Assembly (NCBI RefSeq): GCF_000016825.1
Contig: NC_009513.1
Coordinates: forward strand, 317,501-381,500
Direction: 5' to 3'
Source of the DNA: Limosilactobacillus reuteri subsp. reuteri
GTDB taxonomy: Bacteria; Bacillota; Bacilli; Lactobacillales; Lactobacillaceae
DNA: 64,000 bases
The notes beneath the pieces were generated by a model that saw nothing but the letters and a program-made list of their open reading frames with translations, had not been told where the DNA came from and ran no database searches. Shown here in pieces: positions 26,522 through 36,805 of the stretch (positions within the stretch are counted from its first letter, which is position 1; each line of letters opens with the position of its first letter). Both the position numbers and the translations under genes were made by a program.

Positions 26522-27271
26522 ATGAAATTAACAAATATTAATAAAAGTTTTGGTAATAAAAATGTCTTGAAAAATACCACGTTAGAGTTTCCTGCAGGTA
26601 AAACAACAGTAATGGTTGGTCCATCTGGATCTGGTAAATCAACAATTCTCCGCTCACTTAACTTATTGGTAATGCCAGAGAGCGGCCAGTACGATTTTGA
26701 TGATCATCATTTGGATTTTAGTCAAAAAGTAAGTAATAAAGATAAGTTGGCAATTCGTCAAGAAACAGGGATGGTTTTCCAAGACTACAATCTTTTTCCT
26801 AATAAAACTGTCCTTGGTAACATTATTGAAGGACCAACACAGGTTTTGAAACAGACGAAAAAGGAAGCAATTGCAAACGCGCATAATTTACTTGCTAAAG
26901 TGGGCTTAGCAGATTATGGAGAAGCCTATCCGAATGAATTATCTGGCGGACAGGCACAGCGGGTGGCGATTGCCCGAGCATTAGCAATGTCACCAAAGTA
27001 TATCCTACTTGATGAACCGACTTCTGCCCTTGATCCAGAATTAGAGCTTAGTGTGTTGAAGGTTCTGTTGCAATTAGCTGAAGAAAAACAATCAATGGTA
27101 ATTGTTACTCATAATATGGTCTTTGCGAAACATGTTGCGGATAAGATTATTTTTGTCGAGAACGGTGAAATTTTATATGATGGTACTCCAGACGAGTTTT
27201 TTGCTCCAGATAATCCAAATAAACGAATTAAGAACTTTATCGCCTCAATGACAATGGAAAATTTAAAATAA
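26522..27271 (+). CDS. Polar amino-acid ABC transporter ATP-binding protein
   Basis: A 249-residue ATPase with Walker A GPSGSGKST (from residue 33), Q-loop MVFQDYNLFPN, signature LSGGQAQRVAI, Walker B YILLDEPTSALDPE and H-loop IVTHNMVFA. It energises uptake with the adjacent permease. ATG 26522 is preferred; AGGTGA sits at the permease stop codon (TGA 26514-26516), so translation is coupled. A GTG at 26513 is an alternative. The protein has no cysteine. Confidence 0.94.
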   Translation: MKLTNINKSFGNKNVLKNTTLEFPAGKTTVMVGPSGSGKSTILRSLNLLVMPESGQYDFDDHHLDFSQKVSNKDKLAIRQETGMVFQDYNLFPNKTVLGNIIEGPTQVLKQTKKEAIANAHNLLAKVGLADYGEAYPNELSGGQAQRVAIARALAMSPKYILLDEPTSALDPELELSVLKVLLQLAEEKQSMVIVTHNMVFAKHVADKIIFVENGEILYDGTPDEFFAPDNPNKRIKNFIASMTMENLK

Positions 27272-27286
27272 AGGAAGTTTAGAATA

Positions 27287-28078
27287 ATGAAATTTTGGAA
27301 GAAAGCACTATTAACAATTGCAGCCTTAACAGTCGGCACCTCCGCAGGAATTACAAGCGTTTCTGCCGCTTCATCAGCTGTTAATTCAGAATTAGTTCAT
27401 AAGGGAGAATTGACAATTGGTCTTGAGGGAACGTACTCTCCGTACTCTTATCGTAAAAATAACAAATTAACTGGCTTTGAAGTAGATCTTGGTAAAGCAG
27501 TTGCTAAAAAGATGGGCTTAAAAGCTAACTTTGTACCAACTAAATGGGATTCGCTAATTGCCGGTCTTGGTTCAGGCAAGTTTGATGTAGTAATGAACAA
27601 CATTACACAGACACCTGAACGGGCCAAGCAATATAATTTCTCTACCCCATATATCAAGTCCCGGTTTGCATTAATTGTTCCTACTGATAGTAACATCAAA
27701 AGCTTGAAGGATATTAAAGGCAAGAAGATTATTGCTGGTACGGGAACTAATAATGCGAATGTGGTTAAAAAATATAAGGGTAACCTTACACCAAATGGCG
27801 ATTTTGCTAGTTCCTTAGATATGATCAAGCAAGGTCGGGCTGCCGGGACAGTTAACTCCCGTGAAGCTTGGTACGCTTACAGCAAGAAGAACAGTACTAA
27901 GGGTCTCAAGATGATTGATGTTTCTAGTGAACAAGATCCAGCTAAGATTTCAGCACTTTTTAACAAGAAAGATACTGCTATTCAATCTTCCTACAACAAG
28001 GCACTGAAGGAACTTCAACAAGATGGAACAGTCAAGAAGCTATCTGAAAAGTACTTCGGTGCAGATATTACTGAATAA
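27287..28078 (+). CDS. Amino-acid ABC transporter substrate-binding protein (CyuC/BspA-like)
   Basis: A 263-residue extracellular solute-binding protein, family 3. The signal peptide ends VSA-AS (cleavage after about residue 27), and no lipobox cysteine exists, so it is not a lipoprotein. The mature part is Lys-rich, like the basic surface cystine-binding protein BspA of Lactobacillus BR11, which is held by charge. The binding domain shows LTIGLEGTYSPYSYRKNNKLTGFEVDL and FDVVMNNITQTPERAKQYNFSTPY. It ends the operon at the hairpin that follows. The protein has no cysteine. Confidence 0.92.
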   Translation: MKFWKKALLTIAALTVGTSAGITSVSAASSAVNSELVHKGELTIGLEGTYSPYSYRKNNKLTGFEVDLGKAVAKKMGLKANFVPTKWDSLIAGLGSGKFDVVMNNITQTPERAKQYNFSTPYIKSRFALIVPTDSNIKSLKDIKGKKIIAGTGTNNANVVKKYKGNLTPNGDFASSLDMIKQGRAAGTVNSREAWYAYSKKNSTKGLKMIDVSSEQDPAKISALFNKKDTAIQSSYNKALKELQQDGTVKKLSEKYFGADITE

Positions 28079-28080
28079 TT

Positions 28081-28128
28081 AAAAAAGATCTCCAACGTCT
28101 GTGTGTTACAGTGTTAGAGATCTTTTTT
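28081..28128 (+). terminator. Terminator of the cystathionine/ABC operon
   Basis: AAAAAAGATCTC pairs with GAGATCTTTTTT. The inner part (CTCCAACGT and TTAGAG) resembles the hairpins at 20842 and 40603. Confidence 0.92.
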
Positions 28129-28185
28129 GAAAGCTATAAATAAAATATATTTATCACAGCTTTTTCACAAATTAATGTTAAATTA

Positions 28186-29526
28186 TTATGCTAAAGTTCC
28201 CATTGGATCCCAAGGCTTAAGAACGACGGGGGTCTTAGCGTAATCACGTTTAAGATCTTCGCTAAGGTACTTCTTATTAATAACGACTTGGTAGCAGTAC
28301 TTGTCCATCCAATCATCACTCATAACAAAGTAACCTTTATGGCCGACCTTGTTACCCCATGAGTTTTCGACTTTCCACTTGGTTGGCTTACCATTAACAA
28401 GGTCAACACCAGTGATAACCATTGCGTGATCCATCATGCTTTCACCATAATCAAGTGCTTCAGCTTTAGTCATTTCAAGGTCAACGTCAAATAGCTTGTC
28501 GTAGTCATAGGTGTTAAGGGCCATAATCCCAAGTTTAGTTTCTGAATATTTAATAACATCTGAACCAAACCAAACACTTTCGCCATTCTTTAATTGTTCA
28601 ATCGCGAGTTGCTTGAATTCATCCATTGGCAGGTTTAAGTGCTTGATTTCGCGGCCACCAACGACATTACCAAGCATGTCGATGGTGTAAGTTTGGTGGT
28701 ACTTCTTATCAGCAGTCGGTGCTTGGATAATTGAGATATAGTCATCGAGGTTCCAGCCAACATACTTCTTAAAGAATTCTTGAGGAGTAAGGTTAGTATC
28801 GCGGTGGAATTCGTTGTCCTTCTTTGTCCGATATTCGAAATCAAAGTGGCTAACCGGTTCACCAAACGTGTAAGCAAGCATCCGGTAATTTTCATTCAAC
28901 ATCTTCCGGCGTGTTTCATCGATCGCTTCTTCATTTGCATGATCTTCGTTAATCATTTTCCGCAAAATAACGGCATCGTGACGAAGCTTGTTGTTTAAGA
29001 CTTCATCAATTCCCCGTGAGTTAGAAGAGTTAAATGATTCGGGCATTGCGGCTTTTGGCATAACCCCATACTTGCTGATAAGGGCGCAAAGCATATCCCA
29101 TTGGCCACCATCGTTTTGTGGTTCGTTCATTAACCATGAAACTTTTCGGCTGTCGGTAGGCTTTTTAGCCGTCTTAATTACGTTTTGGTAGAAGTAATTG
29201 GATTTTTCAAACTTATCCCAGAAGAACTGGTAGGCTTGGGAAAGTTCAAAATTATCAGGTAAGTTAAATTTTTGCTGCATATCATGACGCATTGTGTTTA
29301 GTGCCGCAAACATCCAACAACGACCGGATTGCTTTTGATCAGCAACATCCCCCGTTTTAAGGTCAATGGAGAAATGAGGAGTATTATCAGCAATTGAATG
29401 CCAATTGAAGCTTGCATTCCGTACCCCATTTTTTGTAACAGTATTTTCTAAGACACTGCTGTTAGGGTGATGACGGTAGTTTTTATGAAAACTAGCGATA
29501 TCTTCTTTGTTAATTGAAAAGTTCAT
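28186..29526 (-). CDS. pepC: Aminopeptidase C (bleomycin hydrolase family)
   Basis: A 446-residue cytoplasmic cysteine peptidase that removes N-terminal residues from peptides, usually as a hexamer. The papain-type triad is C70 (QKQSGRCWMFAALN), H367 (MDHAMVITGVD) and N388 (KVENSWGN). The length is typical. ATG 29526 follows AAGGAG by about 9 nt; a longer frame to 29598 reaches into rpiA and has no RBS. It lies 28 nt downstream of rpiA in the same direction. It complements dtpT in peptide use. Confidence 0.96.
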   Translation of the reverse strand: MNFSINKEDIASFHKNYRHHPNSSVLENTVTKNGVRNASFNWHSIADNTPHFSIDLKTGDVADQKQSGRCWMFAALNTMRHDMQQKFNLPDNFELSQAYQFFWDKFEKSNYFYQNVIKTAKKPTDSRKVSWLMNEPQNDGGQWDMLCALISKYGVMPKAAMPESFNSSNSRGIDEVLNNKLRHDAVILRKMINEDHANEEAIDETRRKMLNENYRMLAYTFGEPVSHFDFEYRTKKDNEFHRDTNLTPQEFFKKYVGWNLDDYISIIQAPTADKKYHQTYTIDMLGNVVGGREIKHLNLPMDEFKQLAIEQLKNGESVWFGSDVIKYSETKLGIMALNTYDYDKLFDVDLEMTKAEALDYGESMMDHAMVITGVDLVNGKPTKWKVENSWGNKVGHKGYFVMSDDWMDKYCYQVVINKKYLSEDLKRDYAKTPVVLKPWDPMGTLA

Positions 29527-29554
29527 TTGCAATATCTCCTTTGAATAGATTGAA

Positions 29555-30238
29555 TTAACGGGCGTGTAATACCTTTGGACCTTCTGGAGTACCAACAATT
29601 ACGTCGTTAACTCGATTTAAGAATAAACCAGTTTCAACAATTCCAACCATGTGGATCAATTCGTCGGCTAAGGCCTTAGGATCATCAATTTCGCCAAGGT
29701 GAAGGTCAATGATATAGTTATTTTCATCGGTACGGAACTTTTTATCTCCATCCATCCGCCAAGTTGGCTTGTAACCTTTCTTTTCAAGACGGTCAAAGAC
29801 ATGTTGAGAACCGAATGGAATTACTTCAACAGGAAGAGGGAAAGCGCCAAGTTTGTGGACGAGTTTGCTTTCATCGACAATCCACATTACTTTATTTGAG
29901 GCATTGGCAACGATCTTTTCCCAAAGGAGGGCGCCACCGCCACCTTTGATACCTTGGAAGTCATCACTGATTTCATCGGCCCCGTCAATAGTTAAATCGA
30001 TGTGGTCAACGTCATCAATATCTTTAATTGTAATTCCGAGGTCGCGTGCTTGCTTAGCAGTTCGGTTTGAAGTTGTTACACCGATAATGTCTTTGATTTT
30101 ACCTTCTTGGACTTGCTTACCAAGTTCATCAACCATATATTTAACAGTTGATCCAGTTCCGAGACCGACAATCATTCCAGATTTAATGTACTTAACTGAT
30201 TCCTTACCTGTTTGTTCTTTTAATGCATTTTGATCCAT
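29555..30238 (-). CDS. rpiA: Ribose-5-phosphate isomerase A
   Basis: A 227-residue enzyme interconverting ribose-5-phosphate and ribulose-5-phosphate in the pentose phosphate or phosphoketolase pathway. Family motifs are clear: [38 protein letters not shown] and [13 protein letters not shown]. The start ATG has AGGAGGAAT upstream. It lies 11 nt after the small acetyltransferase gene, so the three minus-strand genes probably form an operon. Confidence 0.97.
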   Translation of the reverse strand: MDQNALKEQTGKESVKYIKSGMIVGLGTGSTVKYMVDELGKQVQEGKIKDIIGVTTSNRTAKQARDLGITIKDIDDVDHIDLTIDGADEISDDFQGIKGGGGALLWEKIVANASNKVMWIVDESKLVHKLGAFPLPVEVIPFGSQHVFDRLEKKGYKPTWRMDGDKKFRTDENNYIIDLHLGEIDDPKALADELIHMVGIVETGLFLNRVNDVIVGTPEGPKVLHAR

Positions 30239-30249
30239 TAATATTCCTC

Positions 30250-30546
30250 CTAATTAAAGCGATCTGCAACTGGCAATAGTTGCTGATATTCTGGATGTAG
30301 TTTGAATTGCGCTACCGCATATGGGCACATGAGCTTGACAGTGTATTGTTCTTTTGTTGCATAATCCACAAATTGACGCACTAGTTCAGCTGCAATTCCT
30401 TGTCCACGGTAAGTTGGTTGCACAAAAACTCGTTCAACGACAACGTGATCATTTGTATCAGGAACTTTTGGAAAACTGATCTCGCCAACTAAGGGTTCTT
30501 GATCGTCAAAAGCAATGATACGCTGACTATCAACTCGATATTGCAT
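30250..30546 (-). CDS. Small GNAT-type N-acetyltransferase (YjdJ-like)
   Basis: A 98-residue one-domain acetyltransferase. The acetyl-CoA binding motif A is [22 protein letters not shown], followed by [16 protein letters not shown]. This short form (Acetyltransf_CG type) has unknown substrates. ATG 30546 follows AAAGGA; a longer frame to 30597 lacks an RBS. It leads the gnat-rpiA-pepC unit on the minus strand and diverges from dut. Confidence 0.87.
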   Translation of the reverse strand: MQYRVDSQRIIAFDDQEPLVGEISFPKVPDTNDHVVVERVFVQPTYRGQGIAAELVRQFVDYATKEQYTVKLMCPYAVAQFKLHPEYQQLLPVADRFN

Positions 30547-30684
30547 ATAAACACATCCTTTCATAATAATTTTCGATAAACTGCTTTTAAAAGTCAAGTT
30601 ATCAAAGCGATACCATTAACTTATTATCTAGCATATAATAGTATACTGGAATTATTAAGAATAAAACACTATGAGGTGAACGTA

Positions 30685-31221
30685 ATGAAACGTGGATTTA
30701 AGATTGTTTCTAGTAAGAAAGACCAAGATATACATTTACCCCAACGCCAAACAACGCGGGCAGCCGGATATGATTTTGAGGCATCAGAAGATTTTGTTCT
30801 GCCATCAATTTGGAAAGGCAATTTCTTAAAGGCGCTTTGGCAAATTCATCAACAAAAAAAGCTGACTGATGAAGAGTTTAAGGCTGCTGATTCCTGCTTA
30901 AAGCCATACTTAGTCCCAACTGGCATCAAAGCCTACATGCAACCTGATGAATTTCTCTTATTAGCTAACCGGTCAAGTGGTCCTTTTAAACGCCGCCTGA
31001 TTTTACCAAATGGAATCGGCATTGTGGATGCAGACTATTATGATAATGATAGTAATGAAGGTGAAATCTTCTTCCAGCTTATTAACTACGGGTTACGAGA
31101 TTATCATATAAAAAAGGGAGAACGGATTGGTCAGGGGATTTTTATGCCATATTTAATCGCTGATGGTGAGGAACAACCAACTGCCAAACGGACTGGCGGA
31201 TTTGGTTCAACAAAAGAATAA
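30685..31221 (+). CDS. dut: dUTP diphosphatase
   Basis: A 178-residue dUTPase that hydrolyses dUTP to dUMP, keeping uracil out of DNA and supplying dTMP synthesis. Motifs are visible: AGYDFEA (I), RSSG (II), GIGIVDADYYDN (III) and RTGGFGST (V). An extra segment of about 40 residues (around WKGNFLKALWQIHQQKK) lies between motifs I and II, making it longer than the usual 145-150 residue trimeric enzyme. ATG 30685 follows GAGGTGA by 5 nt. It lies 24 nt upstream of radA. Confidence 0.93.
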   Translation: MKRGFKIVSSKKDQDIHLPQRQTTRAAGYDFEASEDFVLPSIWKGNFLKALWQIHQQKKLTDEEFKAADSCLKPYLVPTGIKAYMQPDEFLLLANRSSGPFKRRLILPNGIGIVDADYYDNDSNEGEIFFQLINYGLRDYHIKKGERIGQGIFMPYLIADGEEQPTAKRTGGFGSTKE

Positions 31222-31245
31222 ATAACTTAGAGAGGAATTAAAGCA

Positions 31246-32619
31246 ATGGCAAAAGTTCGAACACAATATGTTTGCCAAAACTGTGGTTACAACTCACCAC
31301 GCTACTTAGGCCGGTGTCCAAACTGTGGTGAGTGGAATACTTTAGTAGAAGAACAAGTAGAAGCCAATTCTGCACCAACAAAAAAAGCAACCACCACCTT
31401 AACCGGCTTAGTTGCCAAACCACAGAAAATTAATGAGATTGATAGTACAGAGACTCCCCGCGTAAAAACAAAATTGAACGAGTTAAATCGTGTTTTAGGT
31501 GGGGGAATCGTTCCAGGATCACTAATTCTAATTGGTGGGGATCCTGGAATCGGGAAATCTACCCTCCTTTTACAAGTTTCTGGACAATTGAGCGATGAGC
31601 ATCACCGAGTTTTATATGTGTCTGGAGAAGAAAGTGGGACACAAATTAAAATGCGGGCGGAACGGTTGAAGGTTGCTGGAGATGACTTTTATGTGTATCC
31701 AGAAACGAATATGGATAGTATTCGGGATACTATTCGTGACCTCAAGCCAGAGTATGTCGTTATTGACTCCGTGCAAACGATGCAGGCAACTGATGTAAGT
31801 TCCGCGATTGGGAGTGTATCGCAAATTCGTGAAGTTACCGCCCAGTTAATGCAAATTGCTAAAAGTAATAACATTACGATTTTTGTTGTTGGTCATGTGA
31901 CAAAGGGTGGTGCAATCGCTGGTCCAAAGATTTTAGAGCACATGGTTGACACGGTTTTGTATTTTGAAGGAGATCTGCACCATACATATCGTATTTTGCG
32001 ATCAGTGAAAAATCGATTTGGTTCAACCAACGAGCTTGGTATTTTCGAGATGCATACAAATGGGCTGACGGAAGTAAAAAATCCATCAGAAATCTTTTTA
32101 GAGGAACGATTACATGATGCAACTGGTTCAGCGGTGGTTGTTTCATTAGAAGGAACGCGACCGATTTTAGTGGAAATTCAGGCGCTGGTAACACCGACCG
32201 TTTATGGAAATGCACAGCGAACTGCTACCGGTTTGAGTCGAAACCGAGTATCATTGATAATGGCAGTATTAGAGAAACGTGCTAACCTAATGCTTCAAAA
32301 TCAAGATGCTTACTTAAAAGCAGCTGGGGGCGTTAAGTTAGATGAGCCAGCGATTGATTTAGCAATTGCGGTAAGTATTGCCTCTAGTTACCGGGATAAA
32401 GGTACCCAACCAACTGACGCATTTGTCGGTGAAGTAGGTTTAACTGGGGAAATTCGTCGGGTAAACCGCATTGAACAGCGGGTTGCTGAAGCAGAAAAAC
32501 TTGGATTTAAACGGATCTTTATTCCTAAAAATAATTTAAAGGGTTGGAAACCGTCAACTAATATTCAAGTAATTGGTGTCTCAACCCTGAAAGAAGCGTT
32601 ATATTTAGCGTTGGGGTAA
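31246..32619 (+). CDS. radA: DNA repair protein RadA
   Basis: A 457-residue RecA-like ATPase and branch-migration helicase in recombinational repair. The N-terminal zinc finger uses C10, C13, C24 and C27. Walker A is GDPGIGKS (98-105), the RadA-specific KNRFGSTNE motif is present, and the C-terminal Lon-protease-like domain is seen from about residue 290 ([12 protein letters not shown]). It belongs to the radA-yacL-cysS neighbourhood conserved in Firmicutes. Confidence 0.97.
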   Translation: MAKVRTQYVCQNCGYNSPRYLGRCPNCGEWNTLVEEQVEANSAPTKKATTTLTGLVAKPQKINEIDSTETPRVKTKLNELNRVLGGGIVPGSLILIGGDPGIGKSTLLLQVSGQLSDEHHRVLYVSGEESGTQIKMRAERLKVAGDDFYVYPETNMDSIRDTIRDLKPEYVVIDSVQTMQATDVSSAIGSVSQIREVTAQLMQIAKSNNITIFVVGHVTKGGAIAGPKILEHMVDTVLYFEGDLHHTYRILRSVKNRFGSTNELGIFEMHTNGLTEVKNPSEIFLEERLHDATGSAVVVSLEGTRPILVEIQALVTPTVYGNAQRTATGLSRNRVSLIMAVLEKRANLMLQNQDAYLKAAGGVKLDEPAIDLAIAVSIASSYRDKGTQPTDAFVGEVGLTGEIRRVNRIEQRVAEAEKLGFKRIFIPKNNLKGWKPSTNIQVIGVSTLKEALYLALG

Positions 32620-32646
32620 AAATAAATAATTGAAAGGATGAAGCAA

Positions 32647-33789
32647 ATGCGGCGTAGAATGATTACTCTCATTTATATTCTAGTTGGCGCGGCAGTGGGA
32701 TTTTATTATTTGCCATTATTATGGGGGATTTTGAACATCGCCCTTAACCCGGCATTATTAGTATTTATCGACATTATTATTGGTGCACTTATTTTCTGGC
32801 TATTATCACTCCCATTGGCTAGCGGCACTGAAAAGTTGATCCAGCGAATCGAAAAAGAACTAACCAAGCGTAGTCCCGTATACCTTTTCTTTGGGACCTT
32901 ATTAACGATTATTGGCTTAGTTTTAGCAGTTCTTATTTCGATTCCATTGTGGAGAACGAGGATTCCGGTAATTAATAATATTTTGCCGATCCTCTTGATG
33001 ATTGTCTTTAGTTATTTTGGTTTTCGAATTGGTACGACGCGGTTAGATGATTGGCGCAAAGCATTTACCCATGCCAAAAGTAGTAAAAACGATGGTGGGA
33101 ATGTAATTGAACGCCAGGATGATAATTACCATCATTATAAAATCTTAGATACGAATATTTTGATTGATGGGCGTATTTATGATTTAGTCAAAACAGGTTT
33201 TTTAGAAGGGACATTACTGGTTCCTAACTTTGTTTTATATGAATTGCAATATATCGCTGATTCTGGCGAAAGTATTAAGCGTGTTCGTGGACGCCGTGGC
33301 CTTGATATTTTAAATAAGTTACGGAATGAGAAAATTGTCCCAATCGAAATGTATGATGGGGACTTTGAAGATATTCCAGAGGTTGATAGTAAATTAATTG
33401 CCCTCGCTAAAAAAGTCGATGGGGTAATTGTGACAAATGATTATAACCTTAATAAGGTAATTCAATTCCAAAATGTTCAAGTACTGAATATTAATAACTT
33501 GGCGAAATCATTGCGGCCACGAGTTATCCCGGGCGAAACGATGACGGTTGTTGTTGTGAAAAAAGGGACTGAACGACAACAAGGTGTTGCTTACCTTGAT
33601 GATGGAACGATGGTGGTTGTTGAAGATGGTCGTTACTTCATGGATAAACAAATTGAAGTTGAAGTAACCAGTGCGCTTCAGACAGACGCTGGTCGAATGA
33701 TCTTTGCCCGTCCGCTCCATTCACAACGAGGAATTGACGAGCATACAGACCATAAAGAAAATCGGAACAATAAAGACAAGAAAAAATAA
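32647..33789 (+). CDS. PIN/TRAM domain membrane protein YacL
   Basis: A 380-residue protein with four N-terminal membrane helices (about 1-120), a PIN nuclease-like domain with conserved acidic residues (ILDTNILIDGRIYDL, RRGLDIL, VDSKLIALAKK, VIVTNDYNLNKV), and a C-terminal TRAM RNA-binding domain with a basic, Asp/Lys-rich tail. The PIN acidic set looks complete, so RNase activity is possible. ATG 32647 is better spaced from AAAGGA than ATG 32638. It follows radA by 27 nt. Confidence 0.92.
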   Translation: MRRRMITLIYILVGAAVGFYYLPLLWGILNIALNPALLVFIDIIIGALIFWLLSLPLASGTEKLIQRIEKELTKRSPVYLFFGTLLTIIGLVLAVLISIPLWRTRIPVINNILPILLMIVFSYFGFRIGTTRLDDWRKAFTHAKSSKNDGGNVIERQDDNYHHYKILDTNILIDGRIYDLVKTGFLEGTLLVPNFVLYELQYIADSGESIKRVRGRRGLDILNKLRNEKIVPIEMYDGDFEDIPEVDSKLIALAKKVDGVIVTNDYNLNKVIQFQNVQVLNINNLAKSLRPRVIPGETMTVVVVKKGTERQQGVAYLDDGTMVVVEDGRYFMDKQIEVEVTSALQTDAGRMIFARPLHSQRGIDEHTDHKENRNNKDKKK

Positions 33790-33798
33790 TAAAGAATG

Positions 33799-33875
33799 GC
33801 TGCGAAGAGAGTTTTCTTACTTCCAGCTATTTTTTTAAACAAAAAAGAAGCAGCTCGGGAAAAAGCTGCTTCTTA
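33799..33875. terminator. Terminator region after yacL
   Basis: A first imperfect hairpin (33799-33832) ends in seven T on the plus strand. A second, perfect one (AAGAAGCAGCT/AGCTGCTTCTT, 33845-33873) has its T tract on the minus strand. Most of 33876-34160 holds no gene. It has a perfect hairpin GTAGTAAAG/CTTTACTAC at 33978-34000, and no T-box signature was found. Confidence 0.65.
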
Positions 33876-34163
33876 GGGAGTATTACGATAATCTTGGGGG
33901 AGATTTCGTAAAAAAAGAAAATATTTTTTTCGGTTACTATTGGGAGGAGTAATTGAAAAATAATAGGTTTCATTGATGTAGTAAAGTTCATCTTTACTAC
34001 GCTATATATAATAACAGTAGAATGTGAAGAAAGTATGACCAAATGGTAAATAATTTTTTGGATACAAATTAATATCATCAGAAATGCTATTCTAATACGG
34101 AATGTGGTAAGATTAACTGTACAAATTAATTCTTTATTAATGATTTTTAAGGAGCGGATAGAC

Positions 34164-35576
34164 ATGCTAACAATTTACAATACGTTAACAAGAAAAAAAG
34201 AAGAATTTAAGCCATTGCATCCAGGCGTTGTTAACATGTATGTCTGTGGTCCGACGGTTTATAATTACATTCATATTGGAAATGCGCGCAGTGCGATCGC
34301 CTTTGATACAGTCCGGCGTTATCTTGAATTTAAGGGATATAAAGTAAATTACGTTTCAAACTTTACGGACGTTGACGATAAGATGATTAAGGCGGCGGCC
34401 GAGCAAGGGATTACCGTTCCACAATTAGCGGAGAAGTATATCAATGCTTTTATGGAAGATACCGCAGCGATTAATATTGAACCAGCTACTCTTCATCCCC
34501 GGGCAACAGAAAATATTACGGAGATCATTAAATTCGTGCAAGGATTAATAGAGAAAGGATATGCTTACCCTAAAGATGGGGATGTTTATTATCGGGCACG
34601 AAAGTTTAACCACTATGGCCAGCTTTCTGGGCAATCACTTGATGACCTTGAAGTTGGGGCAAGTGAACATGTTAGTGCGGATGAGGTTAATAAGAAGGAA
34701 GATCCGCTTGATTTTGCTTTATGGAAAGCAGCTAAGCCCGGCGAAATTAGTTGGGATTCACCATGGGGAAAAGGTCGTCCAGGATGGCATATCGAATGTT
34801 CAGTGATGTCTACTAAGTACTTGGGAAAGACAATTGATATTCATGCGGGGGGACAAGACCTTGAATTCCCTCACCATGAAAATGAGATTGCCCAAAGTGA
34901 AGCAGAAACGGGCCAAAAATTTGTTCGTTACTGGATGCATAATGGCTTCGTAACAATTGGAAAAGACAACGAGAAGATGAGTAAGTCTCTCCATAATTTC
35001 ATTACTGTTCATGAAATTATCAAGGAAGTAGATCCTCAGGTTTTACGTTTCTTTATGGCGACTACGCAATATCGGCGTCCAATTCAATATAGCCAGGCAA
35101 ACCTAACTGATGCGCAAAATAATCTTAATCACATTCAAACAGCCTTTGATAACTTGACTTATCGTGAACAAGATGCCGATGAGGGAGATGTTCAAGAAGT
35201 CACTGATCGGCTTGAGCAATTCCATCACCAATTTATTACAGCAATGGATGATGACATCAATGTTCAAAACGGGATTGCCACAGTCTACGAATTAGTTAAA
35301 TATGCAAATGTTTATGCTCAACAAGATAATGTTAGCTTAGGTGCCATTCAAGCAATCAAAAAAGAGCTTGTTGAATTGATGAGTATTTTTGGCGTTAAGC
35401 TTGAAGCAAGTGACAATCAAATCAATGATGAAAAGATTAAGCAATTGATTGAAGAACGAAATATAGCACGGAAGAATAAAGATTTTGCGCGAAGTGATGA
35501 AATTCGAGACAATCTTAAAAAACAAGGGATTATTCTTGAAGATACTCCTCAAGGAACGCGTTACAAAAAGGAATAG
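34164..35576 (+). CDS. cysS: Cysteinyl-tRNA synthetase
   Basis: A 470-residue class I aminoacyl-tRNA synthetase charging tRNA-Cys. The HIGH-type motif is HIGN (37-40) and KMSKS is at 271-275. The zinc-binding cysteine CGPTVYNY and [10 protein letters not shown] site are present. ATG 34164 follows AAGGAG by 9 nt; a longer frame to 34104 lacks an RBS. It lies 11 nt before mrnC. Many Firmicutes control this gene with a T-box; none was recognised here. Confidence 0.97.
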
Positions 35577-35587
35577 AAAGGATCCTT

Positions 35588-36001
35588 ATGGTACAAGCAG
35601 ACTATCGACAACTTAATGGAATTGCTTTGGCTTATTTAGGGGATGCAGCTTATGAGGTTTACATTCGTCAGCATCTTTTAACCAAGGGAATTAGCAAACC
35701 AACGAAATTGCAGCATATTGCTACCCACTATGTTTCAGCAAAAGCACAGGCGGCTCTCATTGACCTGATGAAAGAAGACAAGTTATTGTCAGATGAAGAA
35801 TGGTCGTATTTCAAACGTGGCCGAAATGCTAATAGTCATACCCATGCTAAAAATACATCAGTCATGACTTATCGGATTTCCACCGGATTTGAAGCGGTGA
35901 TGGGTTACCTTAAATTAGCTGGGAAAGAAGAGCGGTTGGCCGAATTGGCGCAATGGTGTATTAAACAAGTAGAAGCGGGGCGAACAGCGCATGAAAAATG
36001 A
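35588..36001 (+). CDS. mrnC: Mini-ribonuclease III
   Basis: A 137-residue protein consisting of a single RNase III catalytic domain without the dsRNA-binding domain. It matures 23S rRNA ends in Bacillus. Visible features are [17 protein letters not shown] with the catalytic Asp, and the downstream [15 protein letters not shown] helix. It overlaps rlmB by 11 nt, the usual cysS-mrnC-rlmB coupling. Confidence 0.96.
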   Translation: MVQADYRQLNGIALAYLGDAAYEVYIRQHLLTKGISKPTKLQHIATHYVSAKAQAALIDLMKEDKLLSDEEWSYFKRGRNANSHTHAKNTSVMTYRISTGFEAVMGYLKLAGKEERLAELAQWCIKQVEAGRTAHEK

Positions 36002-36740
36002 GAATACAGATTTTATTATTGGTCGGCATCCGGCTGTGATGGCACTAAAATCTGACCAAGAAATTAATAAGGTTTTTATTCAGTCGGGGTTAAAGGCCGA
36101 TGCTATTTCCCAGATTGTTAAACTAGCAAAGGAACGTCACTTAGTAGTGTCAAATGTTCCTAAGAATAAATTGGACTTGATGACTGACCGGCAAAATCAC
36201 CAGGGGGTTGTTTTAGCTGTAGCTGCCTACCAATATGCAACTATTGATGACCTCTTTGATAATGCAGCTAAGCATGACGAAGATCCATTTTTCCTTATTC
36301 TTGATGAACTAGAGGATCCGCATAATTTGGGTTCAATCATGCGAACAGCTGATGCCGCTGGTGTTCATGGTATTATTATTCCACGCCGGCGAGCAGTAGG
36401 ATTGACTTCAGTGGTTGCCAAAACATCCACGGGAGCAATTGAACACGTTCCAGTTGCCCGAGTAACAAACCTGGTTCAAACCGCGAAAGAATTGCAGGAA
36501 CGAGGCGTTTGGCTATTCGGTACTGATATGAAAGGAAAAGATTACCGAACATGGGATGCGCATGGTGCCGTCGCTTTGGTTATCGGCAATGAAGGTAAAG
36601 GAATTTCATCCTTGCTAAAGAAAACTTGTGATGAAATGCTGACAATTCCAATGGTTGGGCATGTTCAAAGTTTAAATGCGAGTGTGGCGGCAAGTTTATT
36701 GATCTACCAAGGCTTCAACTCTCGTCATCCTTTAAAATAA
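35991..36740 (+). CDS. rlmB: 23S rRNA 2'-O-methyltransferase, TrmH family (RlmB)
   Basis: A 249-residue SpoU/TrmH-type methyltransferase using S-adenosylmethionine. It has an L30e-like N-terminal substrate-binding domain and a C-terminal knotted domain with [28 protein letters not shown] and [14 protein letters not shown]. The likely target is G2251-equivalent in 23S rRNA. The start overlaps mrnC by 11 nt. Confidence 0.95.
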   Translation: MKNENTDFIIGRHPAVMALKSDQEINKVFIQSGLKADAISQIVKLAKERHLVVSNVPKNKLDLMTDRQNHQGVVLAVAAYQYATIDDLFDNAAKHDEDPFFLILDELEDPHNLGSIMRTADAAGVHGIIIPRRRAVGLTSVVAKTSTGAIEHVPVARVTNLVQTAKELQERGVWLFGTDMKGKDYRTWDAHGAVALVIGNEGKGISSLLKKTCDEMLTIPMVGHVQSLNASVAASLLIYQGFNSRHPLK

Positions 36741-36805
36741 TTTTGATTTTATTGCTTTTAAACCTTGATTCGTGCTAACCTAAGTACTGTGTGGAGGTGA
36801 TAAGT

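Noticed and set aside
29853..30233. 126-residue plus-strand ORF opposite rpiA
   Set aside because: It is the shadow of rpiA, with Ser/Pro-rich composition and no RBS or family match.
33796..33879. 27-codon ORF starting MAAKRVFLLP as a possible cysS leader peptide
   Set aside because: It has no SD, contains no Cys codon and lies within terminator hairpins.
33790..34163. T-box riboswitch upstream of cysS
   Set aside because: The region lacks the T-box bulge consensus and a specifier-like stem. Only simple hairpins are visible.
33827..34165. 112-residue minus-strand ORF
   Set aside because: It is Ile/Phe/Leu-rich with no domain, no RBS and covers AT-rich regulatory DNA. It is likely chance.
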